A stretch of DNA of 64,000 nt from Dehalococcoidia bacterium UBA2991 (lineage in GTDB: Bacteria > Chloroflexota > Dehalococcoidia > Tepidiformales > Tepidiformaceae). The position numbers and the translations under genes were made by a program. The DNA lies in assembly GCA_002346645.1 (NCBI GenBank), contig DEAD01000006.1, forward strand, positions 17,209-81,208, read 5' to 3'. Shown here in pieces: positions 43,681 through 51,717 of the stretch (its first letter is position 1; each line of letters begins with the position of its first letter). The notes beneath the pieces are model-generated. The model saw only the letters and a list, made by a program, of their open reading frames with translations, made no database searches and had not been told where the DNA came from.

Positions 43681-44429
43681 TCGAGGTACCTCGTGACAAC
43701 TGCTGCTGCTACATCCGTCGAGCGCTCAATAAAGGCATCGACTTCAACGCTCGTCACGTGGTCGATTGTCTCATCGAGCAGCTCGGGGAGCGAATCGAGA
43801 AAGCCAGCAAGACCACCCTCTCTGTCTTCCACCCCACTTCGGCGAAGATGGTTCTCGATCATGCCTCGAGCACGATCCCAGTCCATCCCTCGAGCTGCAA
43901 TATCGCAGGCCACCTTCCTCCAGCGTTCCAGCGTCTCGCTATCGACAAACCCAGCATCGATAGTATCGACAGTGCAAGCGAGAGCCTCACAAAGGTGCGC
44001 CCGAAGTTCCGGATCTCCGTGAACACGTTCGAGATCGAACTGTAATAGACGATCCATCACATTCGCTCGCAGAGCGCCACCCATCACATCGTGGGGGTAG
44101 AAAAAACGTCGGTATATGCGGGTGATGTACTGTTCATCAAGCACTAGATGGGTTAGGTAACCAGCAACAAAGGCCCGCGTTTCTTCATTTAGAAGGCTCG
44201 GATCAGCGAGCCGACCATAAGCATTAAAGAACCCGGCAACTGAATCCTGATGGTCGAAGACAGTAAGGTCGAAGAAGTGGGTTGTGCGGCGATCCGCTTT
44301 GGTGAGGATACGAATATCGGGAGCTGTAGCACCAAGCAGATATGGACCAGCTTCAACTGGTAAAGAATCCTTAGGGAGATCTCCAGCAAGTCGCCGTGCC
44401 AGAACCATATGGAGGGTGATGGGCGGCAT
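43671..44429 (-). CDS. Zinc-dependent phospholipase C-like protein in the his operon
   Basis: The 252-residue protein resembles the zinc-dependent phospholipase C/S1-nuclease-like superfamily: MPPITLHMVLARRLAGD at the start, then AGPYLLGATAPDIR, THFFDLT and FVAGYLTHLVLDEQY. The conserved His and Asp residues of a trinuclear zinc site are visible (H7, D37, H49, H93, D97 by approximate count). The remainder is helical. No signal peptide is seen, so a cytoplasmic place is likely. It overlaps hisG and hisD and is therefore translated with them, although no histidine-pathway role is known for this family. Confidence 0.8.
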   Translation of the reverse strand: MPPITLHMVLARRLAGDLPKDSLPVEAGPYLLGATAPDIRILTKADRRTTHFFDLTVFDHQDSVAGFFNAYGRLADPSLLNEETRAFVAGYLTHLVLDEQYITRIYRRFFYPHDVMGGALRANVMDRLLQFDLERVHGDPELRAHLCEALACTVDTIDAGFVDSETLERWRKVACDIAARGMDWDRARGMIENHLRRSGVEDREGGLAGFLDSLPELLDETIDHVTSVEVDAFIERSTDVAAAVVTRYLECG

Positions 44430-45892
44430 CAGGCACTTCCCCGAGCCCCCCGCACCACTGGCCCCGTCTCTTCCACGCCCGCCGCGCGAACACCCTCGCG
44501 AAGTTGGGCTAGGAGAGAGTCAAGCAGGTCAAGGCGTGAGGTGCGAGGTTCCTTAGCAGCTATCACACAGTTTGTAGAGTCCAAGAAGGGATCGAGCATG
44601 CGAAGGTTGTTAACGCGCAGGCTGGTACCCGTCTCCGTACCTTCAATCAGAATATCAGCATCTTCAGGCACAAAAGCTTCACTAGCACCGGCGATGGGGA
44701 TAATTGCGGTATGGGACAGCCGATGCTCTCGGGCCCATTCCTCAGCAAGCCCCGGAAACTCGCTTGCAATACGCACAGGACGGCCAAGGCTCTCCCAAAT
44801 GGCAAGTGCCTCCTGCGTCGTCTCAGCAGGAAAGTCTTTTGCAACCACAGGACCAATACGGTATTGGCTGCGACGCAAATCAAGCGCCATCTCAACCGGG
44901 GAGCTCGGGAAGAAAGCCAGGTGCTCACGCAAGCGATCAACGCCACTCACAGCAATATCAAACGCCCCCATTGCCACCAGAGTAGGCATGTCTTGGGGTC
45001 GCACAACCTTCACCTCAACGCCTTCGATTGAAGAAATAGGTCTGCGCACAAAATTGCTTTCCCCATAGCCATCAAAGGCTATCCCCGCTTCTGCCAAAGC
45101 AGCAAAGGTATGCCGCTGAGCATGGCCATCGGGGAGGGCCAGACGCAATACATCGGTGTCTCGAGCAAGCCGTTCTAGGGGAACATTACTCGCCCGAGTC
45201 GGCAGCGTTAATTTCACCTCGCCGGGTACGAAAGCAGGAGCTAGCGGGGCAATCACTGCGCTACAGTCACGAGTACGCAGAGATTCAGCATTCGCAACGA
45301 CAGCCACTCCTCCTCGAAAAAGACGATGGATCGGCACTAGGCCTAACGACTCGATAGCAGCAGTATCAGCAACGGCCATGACCACCAAATCAGCATCCTC
45401 GGGAGGGTATGCTTCCACTGACCCATTAAGATCAAGCAACGTGTAGTTCGGAAGGCGGAGACGCGCTGCAAGTAGATCGGTCAGGTTAGGAAGCTCCGTA
45501 GCAAGCCGCACGCCATTTAGAGACTCTGGATGTGGGACTTGACCAGGCCCAATCCCAGCCGTGGGAGCAGCACAGAGCCAAACCTCAGTCTCAGCACCAG
45601 GAAGGGCTCCTACTCGCACAACACGCTGACCTGGGAACCGAGCCTGCAACTCAGCAACCCAAACATCACTGCAGATACCAAGGTCATAGTTTCCCAAGGC
45701 AACCTGGATAGGGATATCTCTCTCGCGAAAGATGCGGAAGCGGAAACCTCTGTCATTTGCCTCAGCACGCAGCAAACGCGATCCAGACTCATAGCCTTCC
45801 ATCGAAAGCCCACAGGAAGCAAGCAGCGCACCCATAGGTTCGCGCAAGGAACCCGTCGGCACGGCAAGGCCGAGCGGCATGGAAAAACTCAT
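44429..45892 (-). CDS. hisG: Tandem HisG, ATP phosphoribosyltransferase with two catalytic-type domains
   Basis: HisG joins ATP and PRPP in the first step of histidine synthesis. This 487-residue protein is more than twice the short HisG and holds two HisG domains in a row. Domain 1 (about 5-215) has LAVPTGSLREPMGALLASCGL, RERDIPIQVALGNYDLGICS and LNGSVEAYPPEDADLVV, but its PRPP loop is degraded (VADTAAIESLG). Domain 2 (about 248-447) has LRLALPDGHAQ, VRPQDMPTLVAMGAFDIAVSG and an intact PRPP loop EGTETGTSLRVNNL. One active and one scaffold-like domain is likely. The linked hisZ (ATGA overlap) indicates the HisZ-dependent short type, not the long self-regulated HisG. Confidence 0.88.
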   Translation of the reverse strand: MSFSMPLGLAVPTGSLREPMGALLASCGLSMEGYESGSRLLRAEANDRGFRFRIFRERDIPIQVALGNYDLGICSDVWVAELQARFPGQRVVRVGALPGAETEVWLCAAPTAGIGPGQVPHPESLNGVRLATELPNLTDLLAARLRLPNYTLLDLNGSVEAYPPEDADLVVMAVADTAAIESLGLVPIHRLFRGGVAVVANAESLRTRDCSAVIAPLAPAFVPGEVKLTLPTRASNVPLERLARDTDVLRLALPDGHAQRHTFAALAEAGIAFDGYGESNFVRRPISSIEGVEVKVVRPQDMPTLVAMGAFDIAVSGVDRLREHLAFFPSSPVEMALDLRRSQYRIGPVVAKDFPAETTQEALAIWESLGRPVRIASEFPGLAEEWAREHRLSHTAIIPIAGASEAFVPEDADILIEGTETGTSLRVNNLRMLDPFLDSTNCVIAAKEPRTSRLDLLDSLLAQLREGVRAAGVEETGPVVRGARGSA

Positions 45893-47094
45893 TTGTGTTG
45901 CAGCACAAACTGCACCACCTCATCAAGGGTGGTGCATTCTAGAGAAGAGTTAGGACTACTCGCCAAAATACCCTCAAGCCCAACGACAAGCTGAATACTC
46001 GCGTCGGCTGCATCGCCTAGGGCAGCAGAAATTCCATGGTGATGGAGGGAGCTAGCTAGCCGGAGCGCACCAGCCAGGCCACTATCAGATTCCGCGACAA
46101 TGGCTACAGCTGCGCCACGCAACGGCGCGCTGCCAAATCGCCCAGATAGACGATCCGCATCAAGCGCGAACCCACAAGCGCTCTCGGGAGCACCTGGGCC
46201 AATAGGCTGGTAACGCCCTCCCCTGCCCCAAGCACCCCCTTCTCCATGGAGTTCCCACGTGACACCGGAGTAGTAATCAAAATCGAAAGGTATTGTGAAG
46301 TCTATCGAGACAGCACGACCCGTTTCGACCAAGGCAGCTGCTACCTCACCGAGTTCCTCCAGGGGGCCTACCGCGTCGGGCAATCCATTGCGTGCGAGGG
46401 CAATCAGATTATCAACAAGGGCAAGCTCTCCGGAGCCCCCCAGGGCCGCCTTCAAAAAAGCATGCGCAGCCGGATGATCCTCAAATGCATCATGAACTGC
46501 TGCCAATCCATTCCCCGCCACCTCATCCAATAGAGCTCGCCGAGCTAGCACATCGGTAAGGCCTGCAGCATCTACGGCAGCACGCGCCACCCCCGCATGC
46601 ATCAAGCGTAAATCCACAGGCAGTGAGAGTGCAGCGAAGGTATCAGCCGCTACAGCCAATACCTCTAGATCTCCAACCACAGCAGGGGCACCGAGATACT
46701 CGAGACCACACTGCCAGTCTTCTCCCTCAGCACCACGAAAGACGCTTTGTACATAGAGCAACCTTGCGGGTAGTTCGATACCTGCATCAACAGCTGCACG
46801 AACGACAGGGATAGTCGAATCGTAACGCAGCATTACGCGTTCACCACTCCACCCGTCCCAGTCAAGGAAGGAATATGCCCCAGCAAGCATCTCAGGGGAA
46901 AGAGCTCCAGCAGAGGTGAACAGGCTATAGCTCTCCACAGTGGGTGTTCGGATTTCATCGTATCCCCACTGGCTCGCCACCTGACGGAATGCATCCTCAA
47001 GATGACGAAAGGCCCGCATCTGTGCGGGAAGGAGATCTCGCATCCCACGAGCACGTGGGACAGACAGTTTTGAAAGAGGAGAAGTATTACTCAT
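45889..47094 (-). CDS. hisZ: HisZ, ATP phosphoribosyltransferase regulatory subunit
   Basis: HisZ is a histidyl-tRNA-synthetase paralogue that binds short HisG and makes it active and histidine-sensitive. The 401-residue protein has a class II synthetase core: ARGMRDLLPAQMRAFRHLEDAFRQVASQWGYDEIRTPTVES, a motif 2-like VMLRYDSTIPVVRA, FDFDYYSGVTWE and GRGGRY. It lacks the complete histidine-binding signatures of HisS, and the C-terminal part is short. Position directly before hisG with ATGA overlap supports HisZ over HisS. It is the first gene of the minus-strand his operon. Confidence 0.92.
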   Translation of the reverse strand: MSNTSPLSKLSVPRARGMRDLLPAQMRAFRHLEDAFRQVASQWGYDEIRTPTVESYSLFTSAGALSPEMLAGAYSFLDWDGWSGERVMLRYDSTIPVVRAAVDAGIELPARLLYVQSVFRGAEGEDWQCGLEYLGAPAVVGDLEVLAVAADTFAALSLPVDLRLMHAGVARAAVDAAGLTDVLARRALLDEVAGNGLAAVHDAFEDHPAAHAFLKAALGGSGELALVDNLIALARNGLPDAVGPLEELGEVAAALVETGRAVSIDFTIPFDFDYYSGVTWELHGEGGAWGRGGRYQPIGPGAPESACGFALDADRLSGRFGSAPLRGAAVAIVAESDSGLAGALRLASSLHHHGISAALGDAADASIQLVVGLEGILASSPNSSLECTTLDEVVQFVLQHK

Positions 47095-47153
47095 GGCTTC
47101 GAATCAGTGTAGCGGTTTCGTTCATAGCCGCCGCCAAAGAGTCCAAACACAGA

Positions 47154-47184
47154 GCAAGCCCCGGGGAAATTCCCCGGGGCTTGC
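47154..47184 (-). terminator. Strong GC-rich hairpin after the ABC binding-protein gene
   Basis: GCAAGCCCCGGGG and its exact complement flank a 5-base loop (13-bp stem). It lies 31 bases past the stop of the minus-strand binding-protein gene, and on that strand is followed by TCTGTGTTTGG. It probably ends the transporter transcript before the his promoter region. Confidence 0.75.
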
Positions 47185-47214
47185 GGTCCTCTGGATTATG
47201 CCGGTAGCGCCGTC

Positions 47215-49059
47215 CTACGCACCTTCCAGCCAAGCTGAATGGCGACGTGGAACATTGCTAACCGAGTAGGAATTCGACCAGTCATCCTTACCGTAGTCGC
47301 GAAGTCGCGAACTCATGCCAAGGAAGGCTGTTCCGGCCATAGGCATAACAAAGATCGACCAAGCATTGTCCATAATCCACCTCTGAAGATCAGTGATGAT
47401 CTGGACTCGCGTTTCGTGATCGAACTCCACGTTCTGCGCAGCCATCATATCTCCCACGATCGTAGCTCCCTCGACAACCTCAGGGTGCGGGGATTCGTAG
47501 TGGAAGTTGAAAGCATTGAGAGCGTACTGCAGCGGGTCGAACCAAGAGAGGTACTGCGTCCCTGGGGTCCCGTCAGTACCACCGCCAACACCGGTGCCGC
47601 TCTGCAGGAGGTCCCACTTCTTCACGTCTTCGGTGCGATCGGTAGCTGCATTTACCCAAGTCTGAACGTCTGCGCTTGTAACCTCGAAGGGCACTCCAAG
47701 CGCCTCCTGCAAGCTCGATGCAGCGAAGTCGCTAATCGTTTGCTGGAGCTCGTTCGTGACCGTGTGGATTTCAACGCTGTCGTAAATGCTGTCGTACTTG
47801 GCATCAGCATCTCCGCGATTGGCTGCATCCGAAGCAGCAGCCTCCCAAAGGGCCCGCGCATCAGCTGGGTCGTATGTGTACCAACCGGCCAGATCTTCTT
47901 GCGAAAGCCTCTGGTATGCCCCGTTGGTGATAGTGACAGGTGCCTGGTACTTACCATCCCCTGCACGAACACTCGCATTGAAAGCTTCGTAGTTGAAGCC
48001 CTTTCGAATAGCTTCCCGCGCACGCAGGTCACGGAACTTGCCGCCATCGAAGCCAAGCACGCACCAACCGCCGGCCGGAGCTTCTTCAATCGCAACACGA
48101 GAGTTGCTCTCAAGCTCTTCAGCCTCAAGGGCGTCAAGCGTGCCGTATGCGTCGAGGTCGCCACTCTCAAGTAGAGAGCGAGCGGTAACAAGGTCAGGAA
48201 TGATACGAACATCAAACTCGTCGATGTGGGGACCATCCTCGACAAAGCCATCATCGGGATTGGGATGGGAGTAGTAATTAGGGTTTCGGGTTAGATGTGT
48301 TCCCTCAGCATTTCGCTCCGAAAGCACATATGGCCCGGCAGCCATACCACTCACATGTTCCTGCGTCTTGCCGCCATACTCTTCAGTAAGCGCCTTATTG
48401 ACGATACCGAAATACTGACGGGAGCGATGGATAAGGGCATCCGCTCGGGGCTCAGTCCAGTTCTCCTGGATGTGAGTACTATCGATAGCCTCGATAAGAT
48501 CTAGGTAACGGAAGTTACTGGCGGGCTGGTGGGTGCTCCCTAATTCCGCGTAGAGCACCGGTGGACGCGCGATCGTATAAGCAATGTCCTCAGAAGTGAC
48601 AGGGTCACCATTGTGGAACTGCATCCCTTCGCGCATGGTCCACACAAGAGTCGTCTCATCGACCTGCTCGTAGCCAGTCGCTGCATCAAGGCCGAACGCA
48701 CCCTTGCTAACCTGGAAGTCAAGAAGATGGTTGTAGACCTTCGTTGTTACTTCACCGTTGTTAGTGTGGTAAATGGCAGGGTCAAGACCCTGATCCTCGG
48801 TGGACTTCCACGTTCTATAAGTACCACCCCTTTTTGAAACCTCGGGAGCGGCGGTCGCTGCTGCTTCTGTGGCAGCAGCATCTGCTGATTCTGCTGCCGA
48901 TGATTCAGAGCCAGAATCATCGTCATCGTCATCGTCATCCCCACAACCAGCAAGGATCGCTGCTGAACCAGCTGCGGCGATACCAGTACCGGCAAGGAAG
49001 CCTCGACGGCTAAGCTTTCGCCCACGAAGCCGAAGCCAGTAGTTATCTTTGTCCCGCAT
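47215..49059 (-). CDS. ABC transporter substrate-binding lipoprotein (SBP family 5, peptide type)
   Basis: The 614-residue protein (ATG 49059, GGGGAGGG about 8 bases upstream) begins with a twin-Arg-like signal LSRRGFLAGTGIAAAGSAAILAGC, ending in a lipobox. The mature protein starts with an unusual run of eight Asp followed by an Ala/Ser/Glu linker. The body is a family 5 extracellular solute-binding protein: VSKRGGTYRTWKSTEDQGLDP, LVWTMREGMQFHNGDPVTSEDIAYT and NPNYY. It should deliver peptides or other organic solutes to the two permeases encoded upstream. A longer frame to 49122 has no ribosome site. Confidence 0.93.
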   Translation of the reverse strand: MRDKDNYWLRLRGRKLSRRGFLAGTGIAAAGSAAILAGCGDDDDDDDDSGSESSAAESADAAATEAAATAAPEVSKRGGTYRTWKSTEDQGLDPAIYHTNNGEVTTKVYNHLLDFQVSKGAFGLDAATGYEQVDETTLVWTMREGMQFHNGDPVTSEDIAYTIARPPVLYAELGSTHQPASNFRYLDLIEAIDSTHIQENWTEPRADALIHRSRQYFGIVNKALTEEYGGKTQEHVSGMAAGPYVLSERNAEGTHLTRNPNYYSHPNPDDGFVEDGPHIDEFDVRIIPDLVTARSLLESGDLDAYGTLDALEAEELESNSRVAIEEAPAGGWCVLGFDGGKFRDLRAREAIRKGFNYEAFNASVRAGDGKYQAPVTITNGAYQRLSQEDLAGWYTYDPADARALWEAAASDAANRGDADAKYDSIYDSVEIHTVTNELQQTISDFAASSLQEALGVPFEVTSADVQTWVNAATDRTEDVKKWDLLQSGTGVGGGTDGTPGTQYLSWFDPLQYALNAFNFHYESPHPEVVEGATIVGDMMAAQNVEFDHETRVQIITDLQRWIMDNAWSIFVMPMAGTAFLGMSSRLRDYGKDDWSNSYSVSNVPRRHSAWLEGA

Positions 49060-49172
49060 CTCTTTGCCCTCCCCGCTTCCGATCAAATACGCCGGAGCGT
49101 TATAGCCGATGCTAGCGCGCACAATACTCCTTGAAAGGATCCCGAGGCAACGGGCTAAATTCCCGAGTTACG

Positions 49173-50108
49173 TTAAATACGTCCTCTTAGGCGCGGATCG
49201 AGAGAATCCCTGATGGAATCTCCAAATATGTTGAATGCGAATACAGCAAGTGCCAAGGCTGCTCCCGGGAAGATAGCAATCCACTGAGCACGGTTAAAGA
49301 AGCGCCGTGAATCTCCACTAAGTTCAGCCCCCCAGGAGGGTGCATCTGACCCGAGCAAGAAAGAGAGCGTTGCCTCCGTAAGAATCGCAGCAGGAAGACT
49401 GATCGTCGTAAGCACGATCATTAGGCCGGTTATGTTAGGCAGGATATGCCGAAGCATGATGCGTATCTGACCCGCACCTATAAGAGTGGCCGCCTCGACA
49501 TACTGACCACTCCGCTGCTCAAGTACCGACCCACGCATAATGCGGAATGCGCTGGGCATGAAGAACAGTGAGATCGCAAGCACCCGAGCGAGCTCTTCTT
49601 TGGGTAAGGCAGGAAGATCAGGAAGCTGATCCCCCAGAACAACATCAATTACTAGTGCTAACAGCAAAGCTGGAATAGCGATGATCATGTCGGCCAAACG
49701 GCTGAAGGTGAAATCAACAACGCCACCGAGGAAACCAGCGACGAGAGCGAGCAAAGTACCCCCTACTGTCCCAACCAGCACAGTAGCTACGCCTATCTTT
49801 AGCGAGATACGCCCGCCATAAAGCACACTGGACCATACGTCCTTACCCTGACGATCAGTTCCAAAGAAAAACTCACTGCCGGGACTCACCAGGACATTCG
49901 GGGTGAATGCGTCTAGCGTCTGGGGATTGGTTGTTCGAAGGATTGGAGCAGCACCCGAACCAAAGGCGATTAGCAAAATAAGGAAGACCCCAAGGGCACC
50001 CGCAGGCTCACGCCGGGCCCAACGCAGGGGATTGAAACGCTCACGCGGCGGGATAGCGTACTCCGCCTCAAGGAGATTCCCAGTAGGGGCTTCAGCAGAT
50101 TGTGACAT
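49173..50108 (-). CDS. ABC transporter permease (DppC type)
   Basis: The 311-residue inner-membrane protein has a cytoplasmic head (RFNPLRWARREPAGALGVFLILLIAF) and the DppC/OppC extracytoplasmic segment FFFGTDRQGKDVWSSVLYGGRISLKIGVATVLVG. It also carries the permease EAA-like loop EAATLIGAGQIRIMLRHILPNI and about six helices. It pairs with the DppB-type permease 2 bases upstream, and the binding protein follows 113 bases downstream. The channel needs two ATPases, which are not encoded next to it. Confidence 0.93.
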   Translation of the reverse strand: MSQSAEAPTGNLLEAEYAIPPRERFNPLRWARREPAGALGVFLILLIAFGSGAAPILRTTNPQTLDAFTPNVLVSPGSEFFFGTDRQGKDVWSSVLYGGRISLKIGVATVLVGTVGGTLLALVAGFLGGVVDFTFSRLADMIIAIPALLLALVIDVVLGDQLPDLPALPKEELARVLAISLFFMPSAFRIMRGSVLEQRSGQYVEAATLIGAGQIRIMLRHILPNITGLMIVLTTISLPAAILTEATLSFLLGSDAPSWGAELSGDSRRFFNRAQWIAIFPGAALALAVFAFNIFGDSIRDSLDPRLRGRI

Positions 50109-50110
50109 TG

Positions 50111-51055
50111 CTAATACCTAATCCGGGGATCGACCCTCGTATAGAGGATGTCCACAAGCAGAGTGATAAACATGAAAATGCCCGCAAATATCATCACAGT
50201 CACAAGGATCAATGGATAATCACGAGCAAGCAGAGCCTCCAGGGTAAGTAAACCGATGCCTGGAATGGCAAAGATCTGCTCCGCCACAATAGCTCCACCA
50301 AGAATTCCCCCCAACTGAAGCCCGATAACAGTAAGCACAGGAATTAGGGCGCTTCGGAAGACGTGTCGAGAGATCACAACCCGCTCGCGCAAACCCTTCG
50401 CTCGCGCAGTACGAACATGGTCTGAATAGAAAACCTCCAACATGGATGAGCGGACTATGCGAGCTGTGTAAGCGGCACCAGAGTAGGCGAGAACTGCAGC
50501 AGGGAAGATGATGATTGAGAGATTACGTAAAGGCTCCTCTGTAAACGTTGCGTAATCCTGAATCGGGTTCCAATCAAACCAAACAATTGCATAGATAATC
50601 ACGAGCGTGCCCAGCCAGAAGTTAGGGATGGAAATACCAAGAATAGTCCCCGTACGCAGGAGGTAATCGAGGAAAGTATTACGGCGAACGGCCGAGATAA
50701 TTCCAACAGGCAAGCTAACTGCGGCCGAAAGCAGAACAGTTACCAAGCCAATCTCAATCGTGTTGGGAAGGCGCTCTGTGATCGACCTACTTACTGGGTC
50801 ATAGGGGGGTGTTAAGGATTTGCCAAAATCCCCTGTGATGATTCCCCCTAGCCAATCGAAGTACTGCACGTGCCAAGGCCGATCGAGTCCAAACTCAGCC
50901 CGCCAAGCGTCTAGATTACGGGCTTCTTCAATGCCAGCGACTGTGGCGAAAGCAGCATCACCAGGCAGTGTCCAAACCAGGAGAAACAGTACAAACGAAA
51001 GGACAAACAGCATTAGGGGAATCGCCACGAGCCGACGTATGACGTAGGTCCACAT
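50111..51055 (-). CDS. ABC transporter permease (DppB type)
   Basis: The 314-residue permease starts MWTYVIRRLVAIPLMLFVLSFVLFLLVWTLPGDAAF, the usual DppB/OppB opening. It has the periplasmic loop with GLDRPWHVQYFDWLGGIITGDFGKSL and the EAA-loop RTARAKGLRERVVISRHVFRSALIPV. It is the first transporter gene on the minus strand and lies about 100 bases downstream of an ABM-like gene. A peptide, nickel or small organic solute could be carried; the sequence does not settle which. Confidence 0.93.
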   Translation of the reverse strand: MWTYVIRRLVAIPLMLFVLSFVLFLLVWTLPGDAAFATVAGIEEARNLDAWRAEFGLDRPWHVQYFDWLGGIITGDFGKSLTPPYDPVSRSITERLPNTIEIGLVTVLLSAAVSLPVGIISAVRRNTFLDYLLRTGTILGISIPNFWLGTLVIIYAIVWFDWNPIQDYATFTEEPLRNLSIIIFPAAVLAYSGAAYTARIVRSSMLEVFYSDHVRTARAKGLRERVVISRHVFRSALIPVLTVIGLQLGGILGGAIVAEQIFAIPGIGLLTLEALLARDYPLILVTVMIFAGIFMFITLLVDILYTRVDPRIRY

Positions 51056-51153
51056 ACCCCCCCCTCACGCCCGCGCAAAACGCTAGGGCACCCAAGTTCC
51101 CTGCGATTCTGGCCGATTCACAGGTCCCTTGGCAATACTTTCTTACTCAAACT

Positions 51154-51555
51154 CTATCCGCGGAGAGCTTTCCACCAGGCCTGAACATCAGGCTGGAAGT
51201 TTGCGTGATACTCCTTTTGGAGATCATTAGCACCCTCAAAAATTGGTTCTGTGTCAGTTGTAGCGAGGTCGGACGCACTAGGAACGGGGTCGATCCACTC
51301 CAACCTAATCCCCTCGATTACTTCTCCAAGTCCTGAGTCCTCATGGTGAGGACTTGCCTGATGCTCTATGAAACCATTGAAACTGTTGAAGGAAAGCAAC
51401 CCGTAATAGGTTCCCTTCTCCGCCCCACGCCAGAACTCGTAGCGACGAACATTATTCTCGTTTTCGTGGGTATCGCTCCAGAGGACACCCTCGAGCTCCT
51501 CGAAACGCGCTTCTTTACCGTCTTTGATTTTGATGTGGGCAAGAATTGTAGCCAT
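51154..51555 (-). CDS. Small ABM-like (dimeric alpha/beta barrel) protein
   Basis: From the ATG at 51555 the protein has 133 residues: MATILAHIKIKDGKEARFEELEGVLWSDTHENENNVRRYEFWRGAEKGTYYG, with the segment FNGFIEHQASPHHE. This follows the antibiotic-biosynthesis-monooxygenase/EthD type of ferredoxin-like fold, which forms dimers and often handles hydrophobic ligands. A 30-residue C-terminal extension ends in WWKALRG. A further 11 codons upstream are open but less likely, since CAGAGAA is correctly placed for the inner ATG. Its function is not known; it neighbours a P450. Confidence 0.72.
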   Translation of the reverse strand: MATILAHIKIKDGKEARFEELEGVLWSDTHENENNVRRYEFWRGAEKGTYYGLLSFNSFNGFIEHQASPHHEDSGLGEVIEGIRLEWIDPVPSASDLATTDTEPIFEGANDLQKEYHANFQPDVQAWWKALRG

Positions 51556-51717
51556 TGATTCTCTGAATCGGCTGGATTTGGCGTTCAACGTTCATGCACG
51601 GCTTTCGCCGCAAGACTAGAGCACCAGGGCCTACGTCTCGCATCATAGAGTGTTCCAGCAAAAACTTGCTCACACCTTCTCTTTTAGAGGAGCCCGGACT
51701 ACTACCGAAATCTGGCC

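Noticed and set aside
44409..45068. 219-codon plus-strand ORF
   Set aside because: Antisense to hisG, low-complexity Ser/Arg-rich translation, no family features.
47239..48174. 311-codon plus-strand ORF
   Set aside because: It lies wholly antisense to the ABC binding-protein gene, has no ribosome site and no recognisable protein features; a shadow of codon bias.
48905..48945. Short tandem repeat (ATC/GTC-type triplets)
   Set aside because: It encodes the Asp run of the binding lipoprotein; it is not a CRISPR array or regulatory repeat.
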